Positions 42,989 to 51,109 of a DNA stretch of 64,000 bases are shown piece after piece. The first letter of the stretch is position 1. Every line of letters starts with the position of its first letter. Position numbers and translations under genes: made by a program. The notes under the pieces were generated by a model. The model had not been told where the DNA came from and ran no database searches. It saw only the letters and a program-made list of their open reading frames with translations. The DNA comes from Pseudomonas sp. SJZ079. Its GTDB lineage: Bacteria; Pseudomonadota; Gammaproteobacteria; Pseudomonadales; Pseudomonadaceae. Location: the NCBI RefSeq assembly GCF_007993865.1, contig NZ_VIUH01000015.1, forward strand, positions 61,229 through 125,228, in the 5' to 3' direction.

Positions 42989-43618
42989 ATGTCCAGCGCC
43001 AGCATGACCCTGTTCCACTCGCCCATGTCGCCCTTCGCCCGCAAGGTCCGGGTGCTGTTGCATGAGACCGGCCAGCTCGACCGCGTCGCCCTCAAGGAGG
43101 TGCAGCTGACGCCCGTCAACCCGAGCGCCGAGCTGAACGCGCAGAATCCTGCCGGCAAAATCCCGGCCCTGCGTCTGGCCGACGGCAATGTGTTGTTCGA
43201 CAGCCGGGTGATTCTCGACTATCTCGACCAGCAGCACGTCGGTGAACCGCTGATCCCCGCCAGCGATAGCCCACGCTGGCGACGCCTGACCCTGGCCGCG
43301 TTGGCCGATGCGATTCTCGATGCCGCCGTATCGATGCGCTACGAGTCGGCGCTACGCCCCGAGGACAAGCGCTGGCCCGAGTGGCAGCACGCCCAGCGGG
43401 AGAAGATCGAGCGCAGCCTGCAGCAGTTCGAGGAGCAGGCCATCGCCGAGCTGAGTTGCCACTTCGATATCGCCGCCATCGGCCTGGCTTGCGCCCTCGG
43501 CTACCTGGATTTGCGCCAGGCCGACCTGGGCTGGCGCCAGCGCTACCCGCAACTGGCCGGCTGGTATGCCGAGGTCAGCCAGCGGCCGTCGATGCTCAGC
43601 ACCCAGCCGCCGGGTTAA
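42989..43618 (+). CDS. Glutathione S-transferase family protein
   Basis: A 209-residue GST. The glutathione-binding half starts MTLFHSPMSPFARKVRVLLHETGQ and continues NPAGKIPALRLADGNVLFDSRVILDYLDQ. The helical half ends in PQLAGWYAEVSQRPSM. The ATG at 42989 has GAGGAGG six bases ahead, and an internal Met six residues on is an alternative. It lies directly after the propeller gene. The N-terminal S/C catalytic residue cannot be assigned with confidence. Confidence 0.88.
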   Translation: MSSASMTLFHSPMSPFARKVRVLLHETGQLDRVALKEVQLTPVNPSAELNAQNPAGKIPALRLADGNVLFDSRVILDYLDQQHVGEPLIPASDSPRWRRLTLAALADAILDAAVSMRYESALRPEDKRWPEWQHAQREKIERSLQQFEEQAIAELSCHFDIAAIGLACALGYLDLRQADLGWRQRYPQLAGWYAEVSQRPSMLSTQPPG

Positions 43619-43750
43619 GCGCGGCACTCAGGCCAGCGGCAGGAGAGTGAGCGGACTGGCTTTGCTCACGCTGGCGCGGAAACAGCCGGGCAATCCGCAG
43701 CGCCAGCCGCGCACCGACCCGTGCGTCCTCGCGCAGCCCGAGATGCCCGC

Positions 43751-44053
43751 TCATCGCCTATACCACAGGCGGAAGAAGCCCAGCGCCAACAGCAACGCGC
43801 ATTGTCCCAGACCGGCGCACAGCGACAGGAAGGAGCGCAACGCGGGGCTCTGCGCAGCGTCCGTCAGGCCGCTCAGCGCGACCCAGAAGGGCTCCGGCAG
43901 CAGGACCAGGCCGAGCCGCGCCAAGGGTTCGCCACTGAGCAGCAGACCGTCGATCACGCCGAACAGGCCGAAAAACATCAGGGCAATCAGGGCCAACACG
44001 GCGACCACCAGGCCCAAGGCGAAACAGGCGCCAAACTGTAGAAGTACTCGCAT
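43751..44053 (-). CDS. Small membrane protein of unknown function downstream of creD
   Basis: A 100-residue hydrophobic protein with three probable membrane helices (residues ~8-35, ~42-60 and ~75-95), ending FFRLWYRR. It starts 52 bases after the creD stop on the same strand and is therefore probably in its operon. No family is recognised. Composition and codon use look like its neighbours. Confidence 0.65.
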   Translation of the reverse strand: MRVLLQFGACFALGLVVAVLALIALMFFGLFGVIDGLLLSGEPLARLGLVLLPEPFWVALSGLTDAAQSPALRSFLSLCAGLGQCALLLALGFFRLWYRR

Positions 44054-44105
44054 CGTCTTATGCTCCAGAGCGGGTGGGCCATGCCCGCTGCTCTCATGGG
44101 TGGAC

Positions 44106-45473
44106 TCACTGGCTGTCGTTGGCTGGCATCGCCGCGGGCTTGCCGACGCCGTACCAGTCGAGTTTGCGGGTCAGCACCATCACACTGCCGAGCACGCCGA
44201 AGACCAGCAGCGAGCCCATCAGCAGGGCGTAATCCTCGGCGCTGAGCAGTCCGAACAACAAGCCGTAGAGCGCCGCCAATAAGCCCCCGAAGGCGCTGCC
44301 GCGCAGCCCGCTGCGCAACACATGGCTGACGTAGAAGCCGATCAGCGACACGCTGGCGAACGCCGAGATGGTATAGGCCGTGGCAAAGCCCAGGTGCTCG
44401 GACAGCGACAGTAGCAGCAGGTAGAACAGCGCCAATGACATCCCCACCAGGGCGTACTGCACCGGGTGCACCGCCAGGCGCTTGAGCACCTCGAAGAGGA
44501 AGAACACCGCGAAGGTCAGACCGATAAACAGCAGCGCATATTTGATCGCCCGCTCGGTCTTCAGATACTGATCGACCGGATCGACGAAGCTCACCCCGAA
44601 ATTCCGCGCCGTCAGCCCCTGGCAACTGGCCTTGCGCACGCAGTCCTGCAGCGCCTGCTCCAGGTTGGTGGCGAAGAAGCTGGTCTGCCAGTGCGCCTTG
44701 AAGCCTTGCGCGCTGACCTCACGCTGGCTCGGCAGGTATTCGCCGACGAAGCTGGGGTGCGGCCAGTCGGAACTCAGCTCGACGCGGCTGTCGCGGCCCA
44801 CCGGGGTGACGCTGAGCTGCTCGGTGCCCTGCAACTTGAGGTCGAAGGCGAACTCCAGCACCTGGCTGCCCTGGCTGCCCTGGCTATCCAGCACCGGCAG
44901 CGGCGCATGCACGCCGCTGCCGAAACGCTCATCGCCCGAGCCCGGCGCGAAGCTCAGGGTCGTGCCATTCAGGCGCAACTGCAGGTCGTTGCTGATGCCG
45001 CGCACATCGCTGATACCCACCGAGAGGAAGGGCGCCTGGAAACGGTAAAAGCCCAGGTCATCGCCCAAGCCCAGACGCGCCGGCAACTTGAACGCGCCAC
45101 TCACCTGGTTATCGCTGCGATAGAGCAAGGCTTGGTAAATACCGCGCGCACGCAACTCGGTCGCGACCTTGCCATTGAGCACGAAGCGCTCCGGCAAGAA
45201 GTACAGGCGGCCGCGGGACTGGCGCTCCTCCTGATAACGCTCGCCGGTCTTGTCGTGGGTTTTCCATTCATGCCAGACCTTGGTGTAAGGCATCACCAGA
45301 ATCGGCCCGGTGATCTGCTGGCGGTAACTGGCGCTACGGGCAATGTCCTGCAACACCCCCTCGCGCTGATACTGCCGTTCGCTGACCAGCCCGCCAATCA
45401 TCGACAGGGGAACCAGCAGCAACACAATCAACAAGGCGATAGCGCCCAACTTGAAACCCAGGATTCGGTGCAT
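44106..45473 (-). CDS. creD: CreD inner-membrane protein
   Basis: A 455-residue membrane protein of the CreD family. An N-terminal helix (residues ~10-30) is followed by a large periplasmic domain (~35-295, with GPILVMPYTKVWHEW and LGDDLGFYRFQAPFLSVGISD) and then about six membrane helices to the C-terminus. CreD levels affect envelope integrity and beta-lactam response, and in other bacteria it is strongly induced by the CreBC two-component system. The start at ATG 45473 is chosen over the frame start at 45524 because it gives the family N-terminus (MHRILGFKLGA) after GGAG. Here creBC lie 6 kb away. Confidence 0.9.
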   Translation of the reverse strand: MHRILGFKLGAIALLIVLLLVPLSMIGGLVSERQYQREGVLQDIARSASYRQQITGPILVMPYTKVWHEWKTHDKTGERYQEERQSRGRLYFLPERFVLNGKVATELRARGIYQALLYRSDNQVSGAFKLPARLGLGDDLGFYRFQAPFLSVGISDVRGISNDLQLRLNGTTLSFAPGSGDERFGSGVHAPLPVLDSQGSQGSQVLEFAFDLKLQGTEQLSVTPVGRDSRVELSSDWPHPSFVGEYLPSQREVSAQGFKAHWQTSFFATNLEQALQDCVRKASCQGLTARNFGVSFVDPVDQYLKTERAIKYALLFIGLTFAVFFLFEVLKRLAVHPVQYALVGMSLALFYLLLLSLSEHLGFATAYTISAFASVSLIGFYVSHVLRSGLRGSAFGGLLAALYGLLFGLLSAEDYALLMGSLLVFGVLGSVMVLTRKLDWYGVGKPAAMPANDSQ

Positions 45474-45583
45474 GGGGTGACTCTCCAGTGCAGATAAGGT
45501 GAGGAGAGTCTGGGCCGCGGCCATGGCGCCAGGATGGAGGAATGATGGAGAGTCTGTGGAAATTTCCGGCGCACTGAAACGGC

Positions 45584-45608
45584 AAAGGCGCCCCAGGTGG
45601 GGCGCCTT
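45584..45608. terminator. Bidirectional hairpin AAGGCGCCCC/GGGGCGCCTT
   Basis: A perfect stem with a short AGGT-like loop, lying after the tandem-repeat gene (stop at 45665) and 110 bases before creD. On the minus strand it is followed by TTGCCGTTT, a weak T-run, so it should stop transcription from the repeat gene before creD. Confidence 0.75.
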
Positions 45609-45664
45609 CAGGCGGTGCAGTAAGGCATGGGCTGCGCTCGATTGTTCGATGGCGTTGAGGGGGG

Positions 45665-45946
45665 TTAGGCGGTGCGGCTGGCTTCCAGACGCTCGGCACC
45701 ACCTTCGGCCACACGGTTAGCGCCGGTACGTTCGGCACCACCTTCGGCCACGCGATTGGCGCCGGTGCGTTCGGCACCACCTTCAGCCACGCGGTTGGCG
45801 CCGGTACGTTCGGCACCGCCCTCAGTGACGAAGCGGGCGCTCTTGCCGATCTGGCCTATATCCTGCGGCAGGACGAAGGCGCTGACGGAGAGGCTGGCGA
45901 GGACCAGGCTAGTGAGGGTCAAACTGGCGAGAATTGGCTTTTTCAT
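45665..45946 (-). CDS. Secreted tandem-repeat protein (AEGGAERTGANRV repeats)
   Basis: A 93-residue exported protein. Signal peptide: MKKPILASLTLTS, then LVLASLSVSAF. The mature part is three near-identical 13-residue units AEGGAERTGANRV, preceded by TEGGAERTGANRV and followed by AEGGAERLEASRTA. At the DNA level these are contiguous 39-base repeats with few silent differences, spanning about 45689-45829. The repeats are hydrophilic and Gly/Glu/Arg-rich, likely disordered. Short secreted proteins with similar repeats occur in Pseudomonas and are sometimes labelled phage-infection protein, without evidence. ATG 45946 has GGAG upstream. It lies between creD and a CBS gene. Confidence 0.78.
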   Translation of the reverse strand: MKKPILASLTLTSLVLASLSVSAFVLPQDIGQIGKSARFVTEGGAERTGANRVAEGGAERTGANRVAEGGAERTGANRVAEGGAERLEASRTA

Positions 45947-46252
45947 GGCGGGCTCCGGGGTAGCAATTGGTGAGTACGGGGCCCATGTTATCCAGATGAA
46001 TTCGATGCAGAAGTGCACACCAAGCATAGCGATAATCAAGCAAATCGATACCTGATAAAGTGCTTATAAATTAGTCGCTTAGCGCAGTTATTCGGTCTCG
46101 CTCCCGGTATCGACAAGCAGCGCTCGGCGCCTGGCACGAACGTATCGGGCAATGACGGCCCGGGATCGTCGAAGAGCGGCATGCGGGTCGAGTGGCGCCT
46201 GGCGAGCACTCCGAGCAGATGCGGCGTCCAGTCAATCCCCGCGGGAGGCCGG

Positions 46253-46687
46253 CTACTCGCCGCGGATGTACTGCTCCAGTTGCTGGATCAGACTGGCCTG
46301 CTCGGCGATAGTCTCCTTGACCAGGTCGCCGATCGACAACAGGCCGATCAACTCACCCTCGGCCAACACCGGCAGGTGGCGCAGATGACGGTCGGTCATC
46401 AGTTGCAGGCAATGCTGGGAGGTGTCACGCGGGCCGATGGTGATCACTTCAGCGGTCATGATGTCGCTGACCTTGGCGCTGAAGGCCGAGCGCTCCAGCA
46501 GCTCCACCTTGCGCACATAGTCACGCTCACTGACGATTCCCGCCAGGCGGTTACCGTCCAGCACTACCAGCGCCCCGATCCCCTTCTCGGCCATCAGGCT
46601 GATCGCATCGAGTACCGACGCGGTGGGGCTGATACTGTAGACGGCGGCGTGCTGCTTGGATCTGAGAATCTCGGCAACTGTTTTCAT
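46253..46687 (-). CDS. CBS-pair protein
   Basis: A 144-residue cytosolic protein made of two CBS motifs (residues ~8-65 and ~75-130; SVLDAISLMAEKGIGALVVLDGNRLAGIVSERDYV and LQLMTDRHLRHLPVLAEGELIGLLSIGDLV). CBS pairs bind adenine nucleotides such as AMP or ATP and tune partner proteins. No partner domain is attached. The ATG at 46687 has GGAG upstream. It is divergent from mgtE, whose product also contains a CBS pair. Confidence 0.88.
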   Translation of the reverse strand: MKTVAEILRSKQHAAVYSISPTASVLDAISLMAEKGIGALVVLDGNRLAGIVSERDYVRKVELLERSAFSAKVSDIMTAEVITIGPRDTSQHCLQLMTDRHLRHLPVLAEGELIGLLSIGDLVKETIAEQASLIQQLEQYIRGE

Positions 46688-46943
46688 GCAATGGCTCCCG
46701 CACTGGTGATTGGCAATAAGGTGGACAGGTCGCACTACAGCATCATTGAGGATAGCCGAGGGTGCATGATTTTCTGGCTAACCGGGCAATTGGCAGGCCG
46801 CTGCCCACTTGACCGCCGCCCCCCTGACTCGCCAGGCTGGCAGCAGCACAACGAACTGAGTCGATGCGCACAACCTGTGTCAGCCTCGCCCGGCTCCTGA
46901 GTCTGTTGTAACCCATCCTGTCTCTTGCGCTACCCTGGCCGCC

Positions 46944-48596
46944 ATGAAATCGACCGACCCCGATGCTCGCAACACCGAAGAAGCACCTTCGCGTACCGAC
47001 AGCGAACAGATCATCCAGGCAATCAGCGCCGGGAAAAACAAGCGTGCGCGCAAACTGCTGAGCCATATGCACCCGGCCAAGATCGCCGCCATGCTCGAGT
47101 TGCTCGAAGCCGAGCCACGCATGGCGCTGTGGCAACAGATCGACCCCGCGCTCGAGGGGCGCATCCTGCCGCACCTGAACGTCAGGTTGATCGGCCAGCT
47201 GGTCGGCGACTCGACAGATACCCAGCAGCCAAGCCCCGAGTCTGGCCAGGCGTCCAGCCTGAGCAACCTCAACCACCTGGAAGCCATCCGCGAGGCCTTG
47301 AGCCTGAAGAAGCTCAAGCGCGTGGGGAAGATTCTGCACCGCATGCACCCGGCCAAAGTCGCCGGCCTGCTCGAGGCGCTGCCGCCGGTGGAGCGCCTCA
47401 GCGTCTGGAGCATGGTCGAAACGGAACGCGCCGGCCGAATCCTGACCTACCTGCACGATGAAATACGCATCGCCCTGGCGCTCGAACTGGACCTCGACGA
47501 CCTGATCGCCTCGGCCCAACACCTCGAACTCGATGACCGGGTCGACTTGATTCAGACCCTGCCCAAAGACCTGGGCAACAAGCTGTTGCGCGCCAGTAGC
47601 GCCAGCCAGCGCAAGCAACTCGAATCGCTGTTGTCCTACCCTGAGGACTCGGCCGGCGGCTTGATGGATGCCGACGCCATCCAGGTCCGCGCCGACGTCA
47701 AGGTGAGCACCGTACTGCGCTATTTGCGCCTGCTGGAAACCCTGCCGGCGCAAACCGACATGCTGATGGTGGTCGACCGTAAGGGCCACTATCAGGGCGG
47801 ACTGCGCCTGAGCAGCCTGGTCACCGCCGATCTCGACCGCGCCGTGGCCGAACTGCTGGACAGCGATGTCGTCGGCATTGCCGTCACCACCACGGGCACC
47901 GATGTGGCCCGCCTGTTCCAGGATCTCGACCTGCTCTCCGCTCCGGTGCTGGACGAACACAACCGGGTGATCGGTCGCATCACCGTGGATGACGTGGTCG
48001 ACCTGATTCGCGAAGACTCGGACCGCGCGCTGATGCAGATGGCCGGCCTCGATGATGAAGCCGACATGTTCGCCCCCGTGCTGGTCAGCTCGCGCCGCCG
48101 TGCGGTATGGCTGGGCATCAACCTGATCACCGCCTTCAGCGCCGCCTGGGTGATCGGCCTGTTCCAGGCCACCCTGGAACAACTGGTCGCGCTCGCCGTG
48201 CTGATGCCCATAGTGGCGAGCATGGGCGGCATCGCCGGCAGCCAGACCCTGACCCTGGTCATCCGGGGCTTGGCCCTGGGCCAGGTGCAAAAAGGCAACA
48301 TCCGCATCCTGCTCAACCGCGAGCTGGGGGTTTCCATCCTCAATGGCCTGTTGTGGGCCGTGGTCATCGCCTTGCTGGCGGTGGCCTGGTTCGGCAACTG
48401 GGGGCTGGGCGCGGTGCTGGGCAGCGCGATTCTGATCAACCTGCTCTGCGCGGCACTCGCCGGCTGGGCCATCCCGCTGATTCTCGACCGCATGGGCATC
48501 GACCCGGCTCTGGCCGGCAGCGTTATTCTCACCACGGTGACCGATATCGTCGGCTTCTTCGCCTTCCTCGGCCTGGCCAGCGTGTTGTTGCTGTAA
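46944..48596 (+). CDS. mgtE: MgtE-family magnesium transporter with a doubled N-terminal domain
   Basis: A 550-residue divalent-cation channel/transporter. Residues ~20-95 and ~110-220 are two MgtE N domains (HMHPAKIAAMLELLE at 41 and RMHPAKVAGLLEALP at 133), where most MgtE proteins have one. They are followed by a CBS pair (~240-355) and five membrane helices (~375-550), with the family motif ASMGGIAGSQTLTL and the PxxxP-like C-terminal region. The cytoplasmic N and CBS domains sense Mg2+ and close the pore. The start at ATG 46944 is the first in frame. Confidence 0.88.
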   Translation: MKSTDPDARNTEEAPSRTDSEQIIQAISAGKNKRARKLLSHMHPAKIAAMLELLEAEPRMALWQQIDPALEGRILPHLNVRLIGQLVGDSTDTQQPSPESGQASSLSNLNHLEAIREALSLKKLKRVGKILHRMHPAKVAGLLEALPPVERLSVWSMVETERAGRILTYLHDEIRIALALELDLDDLIASAQHLELDDRVDLIQTLPKDLGNKLLRASSASQRKQLESLLSYPEDSAGGLMDADAIQVRADVKVSTVLRYLRLLETLPAQTDMLMVVDRKGHYQGGLRLSSLVTADLDRAVAELLDSDVVGIAVTTTGTDVARLFQDLDLLSAPVLDEHNRVIGRITVDDVVDLIREDSDRALMQMAGLDDEADMFAPVLVSSRRRAVWLGINLITAFSAAWVIGLFQATLEQLVALAVLMPIVASMGGIAGSQTLTLVIRGLALGQVQKGNIRILLNRELGVSILNGLLWAVVIALLAVAWFGNWGLGAVLGSAILINLLCAALAGWAIPLILDRMGIDPALAGSVILTTVTDIVGFFAFLGLASVLLL

Positions 48597-48736
48597 CGCC
48601 TGATCGAGGCGCCAAGTCGGGCAATGCCCAGCCAAGCGCTGTAGCCGTGCGCAAGCGTTGCAACACAGGCTGCCGCGCTTGCCAAACAACATCGCCGCGC
48701 GGCACATTTGCCCCCGACACAACCATGGACGGTACT

Positions 48737-49084
48737 ATGAAACAGCTCGCACTCCCGCTGATCGCCCTGGTCGGCTTTTCCAGCTACACCCTCTACGTCA
48801 TGTTGCAGGCCGAGCAATCCTTGCTGCAGTTCGGTCTGCAACTGATGACCCGCGCGGATACCGCCCAGGTGGTGATCGACCTCTACCTGCTGGCGACCCT
48901 GGCCTGCGTCTGGATGTACAGCGATGCCAAGGCGCGCGACAAGTCGCTGGCCTACCTGCTGCCGTACCTGGCGCTGACCGTCGTCTTCGTGTCGGTCGGC
49001 CCATTGCTCTACCTGGTGCTCAGAGCCTTGAGCAAGGACCGCCCTGCCCCCGTTAGTTCGGCCACCACAACGGAGACTTTATGA
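48737..49084 (+). CDS. DUF2834 membrane protein
   Basis: A 115-residue protein with three membrane helices (MKQLALPLIALVGFSSYTLY, VVIDLYLLATLACVWMYSDA and LPYLALTVVFVSVGPLLYLV), matching the DUF2834 family of unknown function. The start may instead be ATG 48725 (MDGTMKQL); neither has a strong site. It overlaps the next gene as ATGA, so the two are cotranslated. It lies 140 bases after mgtE. Confidence 0.75.
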   Translation: MKQLALPLIALVGFSSYTLYVMLQAEQSLLQFGLQLMTRADTAQVVIDLYLLATLACVWMYSDAKARDKSLAYLLPYLALTVVFVSVGPLLYLVLRALSKDRPAPVSSATTTETL

Positions 49085-49590
49085 GCACGGCCAACTTACT
49101 GACCTCCCTGCTGCACTACAACGCCTGGGCCAACCGGGAGTTGTTCGGCGAATTGCAACGGCTCGATCCGCAGGCCCAGCACGACGAGCTGCATGCCGCC
49201 CTGCGCATCCTCAACCATAGCCATGTGGTCGAGCGCATCTTCGTCGCCAACCTGCAGGGCCTGCAGCACACCTACACGGCCACCAATACTGCGGAAACGC
49301 CAACACTCGAGGCGCTGCGGCAGGCGGTGCAGGACACCGACCGCTGGTATCTGGACTATGTCGCCGGTTTGAGCGCCGAGCAGTTAGGCGAAGTCATTGC
49401 CTTCACCTTTGTCGACGGCGACAACGGGCGCATGAGCCGCGAGGAAATGCTGGCGCATATAGTCACCCACGGTGGTTATCATCGCGGCGCGGTAGGCAGG
49501 ATCATGGCGCAGCTGTCGCTGGCGCCTCCGCGGGATATCTACAGCCGCTTTGTGCATGAGGTCGAGCCTGAGCGGCGCCAGCCAACCTGA
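49081..49590 (+). CDS. DinB-family protein
   Basis: A 169-residue four-helix protein of the DinB/YfiT fold. Candidate metal-binding histidines are in LNHSHVVERIF (near residue 46-50) and IVTHGGYHRGAVG (near residue 133-137). Family members are often metal-dependent thiol transferases or hydrolases of unknown substrate. It begins with an ATGA overlap with the DUF2834 gene, implying coupled translation and possibly linked roles. Confidence 0.85.
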   Translation: MSTANLLTSLLHYNAWANRELFGELQRLDPQAQHDELHAALRILNHSHVVERIFVANLQGLQHTYTATNTAETPTLEALRQAVQDTDRWYLDYVAGLSAEQLGEVIAFTFVDGDNGRMSREEMLAHIVTHGGYHRGAVGRIMAQLSLAPPRDIYSRFVHEVEPERRQPT

Positions 49591-49689
49591 GCACAACCCA
49601 TACCTGCGGTCTCACGCAAAGACAGCGGATGCACTGATAAGCGCAGCGTTTAACCTTGAACTCAGCTCAGCTTTCGGACCTTCAGTCAC

Positions 49690-50445
49690 ATGCCATCCAT
49701 TCGTATAGCCGCCGCGCAATCGCTGTCCGTCCCACTGGACCTCACCGCCAACCTCGACATTCATTGCCGCTTTATCCAGGCGGCAGCCGAGGCCGCTGTC
49801 GATGTCCTGGTGTTTCCCGAACTGTCGCTGAGCGGCTATGAGCTGGCGCAACTGGGCAGTTGCGCGCTGCAGCCTGACGATCTGCTATTGGCCCCCATTC
49901 GCCAACTCGCCCGCTCCCACGCCATGACGGTGGTGCTCGGCGCGCCCATCCCCAGCGACTCGCCGATGCCCTACATAGGCGCCATCAGCTGCTTCCCGGA
50001 TGGCCGCTGCGCGGTGTATCGCAAGCAGTACCTAGACCCCAGCGAAGTCGCCTTCGCGACTCAAGGAGAACGGGGCGCCAGCCTCCATGGCGTGAAGGGC
50101 GAGTCGTTCAGCTTGGCGATTTGCGCCGACACCAACCACGAACAGCACGCCCGTGATGCCGCCAACGCGGGCGCCTCCCTGTATCTGGCCGGAGTACTGG
50201 TGTCCCAGGCCGGCTACCCGCAGGACTCCGCCAACCTGCAGCGCTATGCGGCCCGCTACGGCATGACCACGCTGATGGCCAATCACGCCGGGCCCTCAGG
50301 GCCTTACGTGTCGGCAGGCCGAAGCGCAATCTGGTCAGCCGAGGGGACGCTGCTGGTTGAAGCACCCGGCCCAGGTAGTTATCTGCTGACGGCGACTCAA
50401 GGCCCGCACGGCTGGACAGGTGAACTGATGACGATCGAGACCTGA
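49690..50445 (+). CDS. Carbon-nitrogen hydrolase (nitrilase superfamily)
   Basis: A 251-residue cytosolic amidase. The catalytic triad is complete: Glu44 in FPELSLSGYE, Lys112 in YRKQYLDP, Cys145 in LAICADTNHE. The family cleaves C-N bonds of amides or nitriles; the exact substrate is unknown. The start MPSIRIAAAQSLS at ATG 49690 is the family N-terminus (AAAQ). It is the next gene after dinB-like, with a 100-base gap. Confidence 0.87.
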   Translation: MPSIRIAAAQSLSVPLDLTANLDIHCRFIQAAAEAAVDVLVFPELSLSGYELAQLGSCALQPDDLLLAPIRQLARSHAMTVVLGAPIPSDSPMPYIGAISCFPDGRCAVYRKQYLDPSEVAFATQGERGASLHGVKGESFSLAICADTNHEQHARDAANAGASLYLAGVLVSQAGYPQDSANLQRYAARYGMTTLMANHAGPSGPYVSAGRSAIWSAEGTLLVEAPGPGSYLLTATQGPHGWTGELMTIET

Positions 50446-50628
50446 TGCCTCAACTCAGTGAGATGCCTGGAGGCTCAAACTAGACCTGCAGCGGCTGCTC
50501 GATAAAACGGCTATACCGATTATCCATCAGCCACACTCCGCCTAGGCTGCGGCTGCAGCAAGCGTCAGGACCGCCTACCCCTGACCCGCGTGATCCACAG
50601 TTACGGCGCCACTCGAGTACTCGCCCAG

Positions 50629-51078
50629 ATGAAAGCCGCAATCCAAGCCGTTGAATTCAACCACCAGGTGCAACAACTACTCGCGGCCTGTGACCTGCCC
50701 ACAGAGGATCTTCTGCTCCCGGTGACCGCGCGCCGGCTGTTTGGCTGTCAGCTTGACGGCCGCCTTGCTGGTCTCGTGGGTGTCGAAATACATGGCCCGG
50801 ATGCGCTGTTGCGCTCCCTTGCCGTTGCCGACAGCGCGCGAGGCAAGGCGCTGGGCGCCGCGTTGCTGGCATATGCCGAACAGTACGCCGCCGCTCAAGG
50901 CGTACAAACCATCTACCTACTGACAACAACGGCCGAGACCTTCTTTGCCCAACGCGGCTACAGCCTCGCCCAACGCGTAGCGGCGCCAGCCGCGATTGCC
51001 GCGACCCAACAGTTTTCCGGGCTTTGCCCGGCGGCGGCTGCGTTTATGCTCAAGCGTCTGAATCAACCCGCAGGCTAG
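50629..51078 (+). CDS. GNAT acetyltransferase, ArsN2-like
   Basis: A 149-residue acetyltransferase. LRSLAVADSARGKALGAALLAYAEQ carries the acetyl-CoA motif, and YLLTTTAETFFAQRGYSLAQRVAAPAAIAATQQFSGLCPAAAAFM is the pattern I associate with ArsN2 proteins of arsenic gene clusters. No other arsenic gene is in the window. ArsN1-type enzymes N-acetylate phosphinothricin and arsinothricin; the ArsN2 substrate is less clear. The start is uncertain: ATG 50629, or GTG 50590, which would add 13 residues. I chose the ATG because the family N-terminus is short. Confidence 0.75.
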   Translation: MKAAIQAVEFNHQVQQLLAACDLPTEDLLLPVTARRLFGCQLDGRLAGLVGVEIHGPDALLRSLAVADSARGKALGAALLAYAEQYAAAQGVQTIYLLTTTAETFFAQRGYSLAQRVAAPAAIAATQQFSGLCPAAAAFMLKRLNQPAG

Positions 51079-51109
51079 GCATGCCGGCGGCCTATCCGGG
51101 CTACCTTCG

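Noticed and set aside
45689..45829. Regular 39-base repeats as a possible CRISPR array
   Set aside because: The units are contiguous with no spacers and translate into one clean repeat protein; no cas genes are nearby.
46743..48722. 659-residue open frame opposite mgtE
   Set aside because: Antisense to a conserved transporter; no motif of its own.
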